Shown: piece by piece, positions 15,968 to 24,826 of the stretch
Numbering within the stretch: the first letter of the stretch is position 1
How the letters are laid out: the number at the start of each line of letters is the position of its first letter
NCBI RefSeq assembly: GCF_013009075.1
Contig: NZ_CP053108.1
Span: forward strand, 558,001-622,000
Length of the DNA stretch: 64,000 nucleotides
DNA from: Halomonas sp. TA22
GTDB taxonomy: Bacteria; Pseudomonadota; Gammaproteobacteria; Pseudomonadales; Halomonadaceae
Direction: 5' to 3'
Notes under the pieces: model-generated
The model's database searches: none
Told to the model about the DNA's origin: nothing
Seen by the model: only the letters and a program-made list of their open reading frames with translations
Program-made: the position numbers and the translations under genes

Positions 15968-17064
15968 GCGAGGCTCCTCGTGCGTAACAGAATCCATAGC
16001 AGGTAAGGCCCGCCGACTACCGCCGTGACGATGCCCACCGGGATCTCGATGGGCGCGAACAGGGTGCGCCCGACGAGATCGGAAAGCACCATGACCAGCG
16101 CCCCGGCCAGCGCCGAGGCGACGATCGGCACACCGCGCGTGGACGAGAGGTAGCGGGCGATCTCCGGGCCAATCAGCCCGACCATGCCGACCGGGCCGGC
16201 CACCGCCACCGCCAGGGCCGTCAACACGACCGACAGGATCAGCGCCTGATGGCGGCGCCGGTTGACCGGCTGCCCCAAGCCCTGGGCCACCGATTCGGAG
16301 AAGCGCATCACCGAGAGAGCGCGGGCCAGCCACAGGGCGGCCATGAGCCCGAGCGGGAGCCCCACGGCCAGCGTCGTCACCGCGCTTTGCGGGCGTGCAT
16401 TGAGGGTGCCCACCGTCCAGGGATAGGCGGCATTGGCCACGTCGATGGAGACCCGCGCCAGCAACAGTTGCGTCAAGGCGCCGAATACCGCCCCGACGCC
16501 GATACCGGCGACGATGAAGCGATAGCCGCGTACCCCGCCGCCGCCGACCAGGCCGAAGGTGAGCGCCGTGGCGGTGACCGCCCCGGCCAGCGCCATGGCC
16601 GGCGGCGCTATGCTCACGCCGATCCCCACCACCGAGGCCACGGCGAACGCCGTGGCGCCGTTGTCGATACCGATGATGCCGGGCGTGGCCAGGCGATTGC
16701 GGGCCAGCGTCTGCATCAGGCACCCCGCCAGTGCGAAAGCGGCGCCGGTCATGCAGGCCACCGCCAGCCGCGGCAGGCGCAGGTCGAGCACCATGAACGA
16801 GGCCATCATGTCTCCGCGTCCGGCCAGTACGGCCCAGAGTTCCGCAGGCGACAAGCGCATGCTGCCCAGGCTCAGGTAGGCCAGGGAGGCCAGCAACAAC
16901 GCCGCGAGCAGCAACGCGTTGGCGGTGAAGGCACGGCGGTCGATCAGCAGACTGTTGTCATGGTCCCAGGCGATGCGCCAGGTACCGTTGGGTGCCCGCA
17001 CCTCCTCGGGGGCGGGAGTCGAAAGCGTCATGGGCTGGCCGGATGGTGGAAACATCGAAGTCAT
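15964..17064 (-). CDS. Ferric-siderophore ABC importer permease (FecD type)
   Basis: A 366-residue FecCD-family permease with a cytoplasmic N-terminal extension of about 50 residues before the first helix (ALLLAALLLASLAYLS). The family motif GxxxQ.L.RN.LA.P..(I/L)G (about residues 110-135) is present. The start at 17064 lies just after the stop of the paired permease; the N-terminal boundary is uncertain by a few residues. It forms a heterodimeric channel with the next protein. Confidence 0.88.
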   Translation of the reverse strand: MTSMFPPSGQPMTLSTPAPEEVRAPNGTWRIAWDHDNSLLIDRRAFTANALLLAALLLASLAYLSLGSMRLSPAELWAVLAGRGDMMASFMVLDLRLPRLAVACMTGAAFALAGCLMQTLARNRLATPGIIGIDNGATAFAVASVVGIGVSIAPPAMALAGAVTATALTFGLVGGGGVRGYRFIVAGIGVGAVFGALTQLLLARVSIDVANAAYPWTVGTLNARPQSAVTTLAVGLPLGLMAALWLARALSVMRFSESVAQGLGQPVNRRRHQALILSVVLTALAVAVAGPVGMVGLIGPEIARYLSSTRGVPIVASALAGALVMVLSDLVGRTLFAPIEIPVGIVTAVVGGPYLLWILLRTRSLA

Positions 17065-17072
17065 GGCGTACC

Positions 17073-18092
17073 CTACAGTGTCGGCAGGCGGCGTGCACGC
17101 ACTACGGCCACCAGCACCGGAGCGCCGCACATGGCGGTGAGCACGCCCAGCGGCAGCTCCGAGGGGGCGACGAGCAGTCGCGAGACGATATCGGCAAGGA
17201 TCACCATCAGCGGTCCCAGCGGCAGGCAGAACCACAGGGTGCGGCGAATGTCCGGCCCCGCCAGCGCCCGCGCGGCGTAGGGCACCACCAGGCCGACGAA
17301 GGCGATGGGGCCGGCCAGGGCGGTGGCCGCCCCCACCATCAGGGCCACCGCGACGATCACCAGCAGGCGCACCAGCCAGGGACGGTGCCCCAGCCCGGTG
17401 GCGACCCGTTCGCCCAGCGCCAGCGACGCCAGCGGCCGGGCGATCAGCAGCGTGATCGCCCCCGCGACGATCAGACTGGGCGCGACGACGACCAGATCCT
17501 CCAGGCGCCTCCCGGAGAGGCTGCCCACCACCCAGAAGCGAATCTCGTCGGCGGCGCGCTGATCGTAGAGCAGCAGCAGCGAGGTCAGGGCACCGAGCAG
17601 CCCGGAAAAGGCCGCCCCGGCCAGCACCAAGCGCACCGGGTCGCCGCCCACTCCGCGCAACCGGGCCACGCCCAGCACGCAGAGACAGCCCACCAGGGCG
17701 CCGAGCTGGGCCACCCCCACCCGCAGGGTGGTAGCGCTGGCACCCAGCACCAGCACCAGCGCCACGGCGAAGGCCGCCCCGGCACTGACACCGAGCAGGC
17801 CCGGTTCCGCCAGAGGATTGCGCGCCACCGCCTGCAACAAGGCCCCCGCCACACCCAGCGCCATGCCTACGGCCAGTCCGATCAACGCCCGCGGTCCGCG
17901 CAGCGACGAGAGCACGAAGCGCGCCTCTTCATCGCCCTCCCCCAGCAGCGTGTGGAGGCCGCGCAGCGGCCCCACCTCCCCGGCGCCGAATAGCAAGCTG
18001 GCCAGGCATACCAGTATCAGTAGCCCGGCCAGCATCAGCCATGTCTGCATCAAGCGCGGCGGGGCCCCTGCCGCGGCTAGTTTGACCTGCAT
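17073..18092 (-). CDS. Ferric-siderophore ABC importer permease (FecC type)
   Basis: A 339-residue FecCD-family permease with about nine hydrophobic segments. The motif GALLQAVARNPLAEPGLLG at about residues 82-100 is diagnostic. It starts 1 base after the stop of the binding-protein gene, so the two are coupled. GC content is very high (long GCC/CCC runs), but the reading frame is intact. Confidence 0.9.
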   Translation of the reverse strand: MQVKLAAAGAPPRLMQTWLMLAGLLILVCLASLLFGAGEVGPLRGLHTLLGEGDEEARFVLSSLRGPRALIGLAVGMALGVAGALLQAVARNPLAEPGLLGVSAGAAFAVALVLVLGASATTLRVGVAQLGALVGCLCVLGVARLRGVGGDPVRLVLAGAAFSGLLGALTSLLLLYDQRAADEIRFWVVGSLSGRRLEDLVVVAPSLIVAGAITLLIARPLASLALGERVATGLGHRPWLVRLLVIVAVALMVGAATALAGPIAFVGLVVPYAARALAGPDIRRTLWFCLPLGPLMVILADIVSRLLVAPSELPLGVLTAMCGAPVLVAVVRARRLPTL

Positions 18093-18093
18093 A

Positions 18094-19065
18094 TCAATTC
18101 ACGGCATCCCGTTCTTCTATCGTGTCGATCACGCCTTCCAGCACATCGAGAATGGCCTGTGCCGCCAGCGGCCCCATGGCGCTGGAGAAGAGCTGCCCGT
18201 CCACCGGCACCACCCGGTCGTTCCCGACCACCGAGAGGCGCTGGAAGGCCGGCGAGGTGCGTGCCGCCTCCAGAGCCTCCTCGCCCTCCTGATTCAGAGT
18301 GGCGAGGAACATCCAGTCCTGATCGATCCGGGAGAGGTTCTCCAGACTCAGCGGATCGCTGTGCGGCACGCCCTTACGCACCAGGCCGGCATCGGTCACC
18401 TCGAAGCCGGCAGCGGCAATGAAGCCGGTGCCGAACAGGTCTTCGTTCATCACCATCGGACCCTGCGGCATCCAGCGTACCAGGGCGGCAGTGGGCGGCT
18501 CGTCGCCAAGGCGCGCGGCGAGCTCGGCGGCGCGCTGGTCCACGTGCTCAATCAGAGCTTCCGCTTCCGCCTCGTCCCGGCCCAGCGCCTGGGTGAAGAC
18601 GCGCAGTTCCTCGCGCCAGCTATCGGCGGTGAAGCCGCCGCTGGGCGGCACCACGACCGGCGCGATCCGCGAAAGTAGCTGGTACTGCTCCTGGGGCAGC
18701 AGCGGCGAGGCGAGGATCATGTCCGGCTGCAGGGCGACCACCGCTTCCAGGTTGGTTTCCCGGGCGGTGCCGACGATGGAGATATCCGATACCTCATCGG
18801 CGATATAGGTGGCGACATGCTCACCGCCACGAGTCGCCACCGCGCCCAGCGGGGTGACACCCAGGGCGATGGAGGCATCCAGCGCACCCTCGTAGAGCGT
18901 GACCACCCGCTCCGGCTGGCCCTCGATCTCAACGTTACCGTAAGCGGTTTCCAGCATTCTGGCCATTGCCGGGGCAATGCTCAGGGCAACCATGAGCAAC
19001 GCAGCGCCCCACAGGCAGCTGAGACGAAGCGTACGTTGATGAATTCCGTATAGACGGGTCGGCAT
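18094..19065 (-). CDS. Iron-siderophore periplasmic binding protein (FecB/FhuD type)
   Basis: A 323-residue class III binding protein. The signal peptide covers about residues 1-36 (ALSIAPAMA). It is followed by the typical G.PERVVTLYEGALDASIALGV opening. It hands ferric siderophore to the permease pair. I place the start at the ATG 9 bases after AGGA; an ATG three codons upstream sits directly on the ribosome site. It is the first gene of the four-gene import operon, preceded by a clear Fur box. Confidence 0.88.
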   Translation of the reverse strand: MPTRLYGIHQRTLRLSCLWGAALLMVALSIAPAMARMLETAYGNVEIEGQPERVVTLYEGALDASIALGVTPLGAVATRGGEHVATYIADEVSDISIVGTARETNLEAVVALQPDMILASPLLPQEQYQLLSRIAPVVVPPSGGFTADSWREELRVFTQALGRDEAEAEALIEHVDQRAAELAARLGDEPPTAALVRWMPQGPMVMNEDLFGTGFIAAAGFEVTDAGLVRKGVPHSDPLSLENLSRIDQDWMFLATLNQEGEEALEAARTSPAFQRLSVVGNDRVVPVDGQLFSSAMGPLAAQAILDVLEGVIDTIEERDAVN

Positions 19066-19093
19066 GGAGTACATTCCTGAGAGACGTGTGGCG

Positions 19094-19112
19094 CAGAATG
19101 ATAATCACTATC
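19094..19112. promoter_or_regulatory. Fur box before the siderophore import operon
   Basis: CAGAATGATAATCACTATC matches the 19-base Fur consensus GATAATGATAATCATTATC at 16 positions. It lies 29 bases before the binding-protein start and implies iron repression of the operon and possibly of the divergent LysR gene. Confidence 0.8.
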
Positions 19113-19267
19113 AAAATCGGCTGCATGTTTCAAAGCCGCAACAGCGCGTTCCTCATTATGCAACACAGGCATAGATTTAGCATTCAATTGCATTCGTGAA
19201 TGATTTTCAAGACTATTCTGCTGTGCGAGACTGTCCTCTACCACGGTCACTCGCTTAGAGAGCCTCC

Positions 19268-20215
19268 ATGCACGATCTCGACGAATTAGCTGCTTTCGTA
19301 GCGGTAATGGAATCTGGCAGCCTGACCCAGAGTGCTCGTACGCTAGGCGTCGCGAAATCCACCTTGAGCCGGCGCATCAATCAGCTCGAGAGCCGGTTGT
19401 CGCAGCCGTTGTTGCGCCGTCAGGCCAACCGGCTCATCCCCACCGAAGCGGGCACTCTGTTTCACGCCTACAGCCAGCAGATTCTACGTCTGGCGGAGCA
19501 GGCGCAGCAGGCACTTGAAGCGTTGCGGGAGGAGGTCAGTGGTGAACTGATCGTATATACCCACGAGGGCTTTGCCAGAGGGTGGCTCGCCAGCCAGATG
19601 GAAGCCTTTGCCGAGCGTTATCCGGGCATACGCCTGACGCTGCGCACCCAGTTGTCGCCTCCCCAGCGCCCGGAGGATGCACCTCTGTGCCTCTGGCTGG
19701 GACCGCCTCCCGAATGCGGGCTGCGCCAGGAGAACCTGGGCATCATGAGACGTGGACTCTATGCCCACCCCGCCTACCTGGCGCGTTACGGCACCCCTAC
19801 CCACCCCCGCCAACTGGCCGACCATGCCTGGGTCGACCTGATAAGAGAGGGGGAAGACGGCGTGTTCCTGCAGCATGCCGATGAGGGCGAGTACCACCTT
19901 ATCCCTCCCCGTACATGGCTGAGCGTCGACCAGCATGCACTGCATATCGACGCTATCGCACGCGGCAAGGGGATTGGCATCATGCCGCACTGGATGGCCC
20001 AGCAGCGCTTGAAGCATCACCCCGACACGCTGACGCGCTGCCTGGAGGCATGGCATCCAGCGCCACTACCCGTCACACTGCTCTACGCCTTCGGCAGGCA
20101 ACCCTGCAAGGTCTCCACCCTGCTCAAGCATCTGCGCCAGTCGATACCCGATGCGTGGCGCGTCGAGTACAGCGAGATGCTTGCCCAGAGCAATACCCAC
20201 CTTTTGGAACATTGA
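19268..20215 (+). CDS. LysR-family transcriptional regulator
   Basis: A 315-residue LTTR with a winged helix in residues 1-60 (AKSTLSRRINQLESRL) and an effector domain after about residue 90. It diverges from the Fur-boxed siderophore operon, so it may regulate that operon or respond to iron. It is of the CrgA/AaeR-like type with a short HTH-effector linker. Targets are not shown by the sequence. Confidence 0.83.
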   Translation: MHDLDELAAFVAVMESGSLTQSARTLGVAKSTLSRRINQLESRLSQPLLRRQANRLIPTEAGTLFHAYSQQILRLAEQAQQALEALREEVSGELIVYTHEGFARGWLASQMEAFAERYPGIRLTLRTQLSPPQRPEDAPLCLWLGPPPECGLRQENLGIMRRGLYAHPAYLARYGTPTHPRQLADHAWVDLIREGEDGVFLQHADEGEYHLIPPRTWLSVDQHALHIDAIARGKGIGIMPHWMAQQRLKHHPDTLTRCLEAWHPAPLPVTLLYAFGRQPCKVSTLLKHLRQSIPDAWRVEYSEMLAQSNTHLLEH

Positions 20216-20417
20216 TCCGCACCAACTTCGTGCAACGCTCTATCTTTGCACTCAATCCATGCATCTTTATCCGCAACCTGGGCCGGTATTAAAGGCTCTC
20301 GATCTCTTAACCGACTGGTAAATCGGCTTTTTAGCGCGACTGGCAGACTTCTTGTAGGGATAAATGGAGTCCATGGGGTATCGGCAGCACAGCTGCCAGA
20401 CAATTTGCTTTCCAATG
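20216..20417. other. Intergenic region between the LysR gene and the riboswitch
   Basis: No gene seen. A weak stem CCGA/TCGG followed by CTTTTTA at 20311-20333 may terminate the LysR gene. CTGGCAG (20339-20345) and CTGCCAG (20393-20399) could pair across 47 bases. The promoter of the guanidine operon should lie here. Confidence 0.4.
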
Positions 20418-20536
20418 GATGGCTAGGGTTCCGATCGCATCAATATTCACCCCAGATGCGATGACTGGTCCGAGAGCCATCGACCCGGCGCCTATCAGGC
20501 GCAAGGTTACACGGCGGGGGAAAAGCCCGGGAGGAT
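20418..20536 (+). promoter_or_regulatory. Guanidine-I (ykkC-yxkD) riboswitch
   Basis: Three conserved blocks of this class occur in order: CTAGGGTTCCG (20423-20433), CTGGTCCGAGAG (20465-20476) and ACACGGCGGGGGAAAAGCCC then GGGAGGA (20509-20535). The stem TCGCATC / GATGCGA closes the first arm and GCGCCT-ATC-AGGCGC forms a short hairpin at about 20488-20502. The element lies 59 bases before the first gene of a guanidine-degradation operon. Guanidine binding normally turns such genes on. The expression platform was not resolved; no strong terminator is obvious before the TTGGAGG site at 20583-20589. Confidence 0.93.
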
Positions 20537-20594
20537 AAGGTGCAGATGACTGCGCCGATGCCCTCGAGTTACCCAACGTCAATTGGAGGCCGTT

Positions 20595-21668
20595 ATGCCC
20601 CGCACTCTGCCCAATCGCTCTATCCTTGCAGCGACGCTATCCACCACTCTACTCGCCACGGCCCTAAGTGCACCGATGACTCAGGCCCAGGAGCGCGATC
20701 AGTTCAGCGTCTGCTGGTCGATCTATGCCGGATGGATGCCCTGGGCCTATGCAGACATAGAAGGCATCGTCGACAAGTGGGCCGACGAATATGGCATCAG
20801 CATTGATGTCATCCAGGTCAACGACTATGTGGAATCGATCAACCAGTTCACTTCCGGTAATGTCGATGGCTGCGCCATGACCAACATGGATGCCCTGACC
20901 ATTCCCGCAGCCAGCGGCGTCGACTCCACTGCCTTGATCATCAACGACTACTCCGATGGCAACGACGGTATCGTGCTCAAGAACAGCGACGATCTGGCCG
21001 ACATCGAGGGGCGTCGGGTCAACTTGGTACAATTCAGCGTCTCGCACTACTTCCTGGCTCGGGCCCTGGAGAGCGTCGGCCTGACCGAGCGTGATATCGA
21101 AACGGTCAATACCTCGGACGCCGACATCGTCGGGCTATTCAGCAGCGCCAGCACCGAAGCTGTGGCGGCCTGGAATCCCCAGCTCAGTGCCATTGCCGAC
21201 ATGCCGGACAGCAATGTCGTCTATACCTCCGCCGAGATTCCCGGCGAGATTCTCGACATGATGGTAGTCAACACCGACACCCTGGCCGCCAATCCTGACT
21301 TCGGCCATGCCCTGGTCGGCGCCTGGTACGAAGTCATGGCGCTGGTCGAGGCTAGGGATGAACAGGCCCTCTCGATCATGGCCGATGCGGCCGGCACCGA
21401 TCTCGAGGGGTATCTTGCCCAGCTCGATGCCACCTACCTCTATACCGATCCCACCGAAGCCATAGCACTAATGGAGGGTGATGAGCTGCTCGAGACTATG
21501 CAGCGCGTCGCCGAATTCAGTTTCGAGCATGGCTTACTCGGCGACATGGCGCCCGATCCTGGCGTGGTCGGCGTCGAGACGCCCAGCGGCGTTTACGGCG
21601 ATGAAAGCAATATCATGCTGCGCTTCGATCCCAGCTATACCCAAGCCTATATCGACTCCCGCCAGTAA
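20595..21668 (+). CDS. Periplasmic binding protein of a guanidine-linked ABC importer (NitT/TauT type)
   Basis: A 357-residue binding protein with a signal peptide to about residue 31 (PMTQA). The CWSIYAGWMPW opening and the NVDGCAMTNMD segment are of the nitrate/sulfonate/bicarbonate family. This importer type is commonly riboswitch-controlled beside urea/guanidine carboxylases. ATG 20595 follows TTGGAGG; an upstream TTG is rejected. The ligand is probably guanidine or a guanidine-yielding compound, inferred from the riboswitch and neighbours. Confidence 0.88.
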   Translation: MPRTLPNRSILAATLSTTLLATALSAPMTQAQERDQFSVCWSIYAGWMPWAYADIEGIVDKWADEYGISIDVIQVNDYVESINQFTSGNVDGCAMTNMDALTIPAASGVDSTALIINDYSDGNDGIVLKNSDDLADIEGRRVNLVQFSVSHYFLARALESVGLTERDIETVNTSDADIVGLFSSASTEAVAAWNPQLSAIADMPDSNVVYTSAEIPGEILDMMVVNTDTLAANPDFGHALVGAWYEVMALVEARDEQALSIMADAAGTDLEGYLAQLDATYLYTDPTEAIALMEGDELLETMQRVAEFSFEHGLLGDMAPDPGVVGVETPSGVYGDESNIMLRFDPSYTQAYIDSRQ

Positions 21669-21737
21669 ATGCGAGTGGGCGGCCTGCCCTGTCGGCCAGG
21701 CCGCCCACCGGTCACTTGTCCCGATGCGGAGTTCGCC

Positions 21738-22565
21738 ATGAAACGCCTGATCAATCTTACGCCCTCCTACGGCGGTCGCTGGTTACTTGGCCTGGCACCC
21801 TTTGTGCTGCTGGCGATGGTGTATCTCAGCCTGTCCAATGCCCGACTCGCCGAGAACCCAGGCGATCGACTGCTTCCTGCGCCCACCACCATGGCCCAGA
21901 CCTTCTACAACCTGGCCACGGCGGAAAACGTGCGTACCGGTCAGATCACTCTCTGGGCCGATACCCTGGCCAGCCTCGAACGGCTATTGCTCGGGGTGGC
22001 GATCAGTGCGCTGATCGGCCTGGTTGTAGGCATCGTCAGTGGCGGCCTGCCATTAATCCGCGCCAAGCTCTCCCCCCTGGTCACAGTGGCCTCACTGATC
22101 CCGCCGATGGCAATTCTGCCGATACTATTCATCGCTTTCGGCACCGGCGAGATGGCCAAGATCGGACTGATCGTGATCGGGGTGGCGCCTTTCCTGATTC
22201 GAGACCTGCAGGGACATGCGCTGCGCCTGCCCGACGAGCAACTAATCAAGGCCCAGACGCTGGGCGCCAGCTCGTGGCAGGTGCTGATCCGCGTACTGCT
22301 GCCACAATTGACGCCTCGCCTGCTCAACGCCACTCGCCTGGCGCTGGGCAGCGCCTGGCTGTTCCTGATCGCTGCAGAAGCCATCGCCTCCCAGGAGGGG
22401 CTTGGCTATCGCATCTTCCTGGTACGCCGCTACCTGTCGATGGACGTGATCCTACCCTATGTCGCCTGGATCACCCTGCTCGCGTTCCTGCTCGACCAGG
22501 CGCTTGCCTGGACCTCGCGCCTGGCATTCCCCTGGTATCACGCCGGTGAGGGGGATCAAAAATGA
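21738..22565 (+). CDS. ABC importer permease (NitT/TauT type, guanidine operon)
   Basis: A 275-residue inner-membrane permease with about six hydrophobic segments and the EAA motif (AQTLGASSWQVLIRVLLP, about residues 171-188). The start at 21738 gives a short cytoplasmic N-terminus before the first helix (LLGLAPFVLLAMVYL). It forms a homodimeric channel with the downstream ATPase. Confidence 0.88.
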   Translation: MKRLINLTPSYGGRWLLGLAPFVLLAMVYLSLSNARLAENPGDRLLPAPTTMAQTFYNLATAENVRTGQITLWADTLASLERLLLGVAISALIGLVVGIVSGGLPLIRAKLSPLVTVASLIPPMAILPILFIAFGTGEMAKIGLIVIGVAPFLIRDLQGHALRLPDEQLIKAQTLGASSWQVLIRVLLPQLTPRLLNATRLALGSAWLFLIAAEAIASQEGLGYRIFLVRRYLSMDVILPYVAWITLLAFLLDQALAWTSRLAFPWYHAGEGDQK

Positions 22566-22575
22566 GGAACTCAAG

Positions 22576-23370
22576 ATGAGTCTGCTCGAAGCGAAGCGCC
22601 TGGAGAAGCGCTACGGCAATCATATCGTGCTCGAAGGGCTCAATTTTCACGTCGAAGCCGGCGAGTTCGTCACCTTGGTGGGTGCCTCGGGTTGCGGCAA
22701 AACCACCTTCCTGAAGATGCTGCTGGGTACCGAGCGTATCTCGCGCGGCTCGCTGACCCTTGACGGCCGGCCGATTCCCGACGAGCCGGGCCCTGATCGT
22801 GGCGTGGTGTTCCAGAAGTACTCGGTGTTCCCGCATCTCACCGTACTCGGCAACGTGATGATCGCCGAGGAACTACGTCAATCGAAGCTGCTCGGGAAGT
22901 GTGTTGGAGCCGCACGCCGCCGCGCCCGAGACAAGGCCATGGAGCGAATCCGGGAAGTCGGGCTCGACCATGCGTTGGACAAGTATCCGCATGAGCTTTC
23001 CGGCGGCATGCAGCAGCGTCTGGCGATCGCCCAGGCACTGATGATGCGCCCCCGTATCCTACTGCTCGACGAGCCTTTCGGTGCTCTCGATCCGGGTATC
23101 CGCCAGGACATGCACAGCCTGATCACCCGCCTGTGGGAGGAGCAGCAATTGACCATCTTCATGATCACCCATGACCTCAAGGAGGCCTTCACGCTAGGCA
23201 CACGGCTGTGGGTGTTCGACAAGACACGCCACGATCCCCAGGCTCCCGAGGCCTTTGGCTCCACCATCACCTACGACCTGCCGATCGACCAGCGCCAGCT
23301 ACCGGAAGACCTTCCGGCGCAGCTTGCCGAGCGCGGCATCAAGACGCTGTCACAGGAGACGCTGCTATGA
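22576..23370 (+). CDS. ABC importer ATPase (NitT/TauT type, guanidine operon)
   Basis: A 264-residue ATPase with Walker A GASGCGKTT at about residues 36-44, signature LSGGMQQR, Walker B LLLDEPFGALD and switch ITHDLKEA. A family-typical insertion before the signature (about residues 100-125) is present. The start at 22576 is 10 bases after the permease stop; the 3' end overlaps the next gene as ATGA. Confidence 0.9.
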   Translation: MSLLEAKRLEKRYGNHIVLEGLNFHVEAGEFVTLVGASGCGKTTFLKMLLGTERISRGSLTLDGRPIPDEPGPDRGVVFQKYSVFPHLTVLGNVMIAEELRQSKLLGKCVGAARRRARDKAMERIREVGLDHALDKYPHELSGGMQQRLAIAQALMMRPRILLLDEPFGALDPGIRQDMHSLITRLWEEQQLTIFMITHDLKEAFTLGTRLWVFDKTRHDPQAPEAFGSTITYDLPIDQRQLPEDLPAQLAERGIKTLSQETLL

Positions 23371-24095
23371 GCACGCCATCGGATGTGCACTACATCACCC
23401 ATCTGCCGGGCGGTCATCACTGGTCGCTTCGGCTACGTCGCGGCACCACGTTGACCTTGACCGCCCATGAGGCGGACACCAATGTCGGACTGCTCTGCTA
23501 TAACCCCGAAAATCTGCTTGAGCGTTTGAACCTGCCCGATACGCTGAAATGCCAGCACACTTTCAAGCTGACCCGGGGCCACTGCCTCTATTCCGACATG
23601 GGGCGTATCTTCGCCTCGATCGTCGAGGATGACCTAGGCTGGCACGACAGCGTCAGTGGCAACTTGATGCCTCGCCACCTGGTCGCCAAGGGCTGGCAGT
23701 CGGTCAGCTACCAGCAGGGCCACAACGAGTGGACACGTACCGGCCATGACGCCTTCCTGGTCGAGCTGGCCAAGTATGGCCTTAGCCGTCGCGATCTCGC
23801 GGCCAACCTCAACCTCTTTTCGCGCGTCGAGAGCGATGACGGGGGCAGACTGCGCTACGTGCCTGGTCACTGCCAGCCCGGTGCAAGCGTCACGCTACGT
23901 TTCGAGATGGACACTCTGGTGCTATTGCACACCTGCCCACATCCGCTGGATCCAAGTCTCGAATATCCGCGCCGCGGCGTGGAGATCGCACTGGGCACTG
24001 CGCAGCCCCCCACCGAGGAGGATATCTGCTACCGCTCGCGACCGGAGAACGCTCGCGGCTTCGAAAACAATCGCCTCTACCACCTCGGTCTGTAA
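23367..24095 (+). CDS. Urea carboxylase-associated protein 1 (carboxyguanidine deiminase subunit type)
   Basis: A 242-residue UAAP1/DUF1989-family protein. The family blocks [19 protein letters not shown] and LNLFSRV are present. In characterised guanidine pathways the UAAP1/UAAP2 pair (CgdAB) removes ammonia from carboxyguanidine to give allophanate, so this protein should act between the carboxylase and allophanate hydrolase. The start overlaps the ATPase stop as ATGA. I have not assigned A or B. Confidence 0.88.
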   Translation: MSTPSDVHYITHLPGGHHWSLRLRRGTTLTLTAHEADTNVGLLCYNPENLLERLNLPDTLKCQHTFKLTRGHCLYSDMGRIFASIVEDDLGWHDSVSGNLMPRHLVAKGWQSVSYQQGHNEWTRTGHDAFLVELAKYGLSRRDLAANLNLFSRVESDDGGRLRYVPGHCQPGASVTLRFEMDTLVLLHTCPHPLDPSLEYPRRGVEIALGTAQPPTEEDICYRSRPENARGFENNRLYHLGL

Positions 24096-24106
24096 GGGAG
24101 AACACC

Positions 24107-24745
24107 ATGATCATCGCAAGCACCCTACGTCCCGAGAATGCGCTCAGTCGCACTACCGTCGACGCCGGCGATCACTTCATCGGCATCGTCAAGGCCGGCC
24201 AGACCCTACGTATCCTCGACCTGGAGGGCAATCAGGCCGCCGACACCCTGTTCTTCAATGCCCATGACAGCGCCGAGCGCTACAGCGCCATGGACACGGT
24301 TCGCGAGCAGGGCGCTGTCTATCTCACCGCCGGCTCGCGCCTGCTCTCCAACGACGGCAACCCGATGCTGACCATCACCGCCGATACCTGCGGGCGTCAC
24401 GACACCCTGGGTGGCGCCTGTGCCAGCGAAAGCAACACCGTGCGCTACGACTTGGAGAAGCGCCACATGCACTCCTGCCGGGACAACTGGATGCTGGCAA
24501 TCGCCAATCATCCCGAGTATGGCATCACCAAGCGCGACATCACCCACAACATCAACTTCTTCATGAACGTGCCGGTCACCGCCGAGGGCGGCCTGACCTT
24601 CGAGGATGGTATCTCGGCACCCGGCAAGTACGTGGAGATGGTTGCCGAGATGGATGTGGTGGTGCTGGTCTCCAACTGCCCCCAGCTCAACAACCCTTGC
24701 AACGGCTACAACCCGACGCCCATCGAACTGCTGATCTGGAAATAA
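24107..24745 (+). CDS. Urea carboxylase-associated protein 2 (carboxyguanidine deiminase subunit type)
   Basis: A 212-residue UAAP2/DUF1989 protein with [29 protein letters not shown] and the C-terminal [20 protein letters not shown]. It is distantly similar to UAAP1, and the two are thought to form one complex. AAGGGAG precedes the ATG, 11 bases after UAAP1. Its presence beside the carboxylase argues for guanidine rather than urea as the main substrate. Confidence 0.9.
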   Translation: MIIASTLRPENALSRTTVDAGDHFIGIVKAGQTLRILDLEGNQAADTLFFNAHDSAERYSAMDTVREQGAVYLTAGSRLLSNDGNPMLTITADTCGRHDTLGGACASESNTVRYDLEKRHMHSCRDNWMLAIANHPEYGITKRDITHNINFFMNVPVTAEGGLTFEDGISAPGKYVEMVAEMDVVVLVSNCPQLNNPCNGYNPTPIELLIWK

Positions 24746-24826
24746 TGAGGCGCTGGCTCCTGGGACGACCCACGGAGCCCGACAAGGACGCGGGACGACC
24801 CGCACCATCATTAGGGACGAAGCACG

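Noticed and set aside
15170-16723. A single 517-codon frame covering the siderophore ATPase and half of the permease region
   Set aside because: Only the part from 15967 down encodes the ATPase; the rest is an Arg/Gly/His-rich shadow of the FecD permease, which has clear homology in another frame.
16249-17993. Long plus-strand open frames across the FecCD permease genes
   Set aside because: They are Gln/His/Gly-rich antisense frames created by the high GC content, without ribosome sites or homology.
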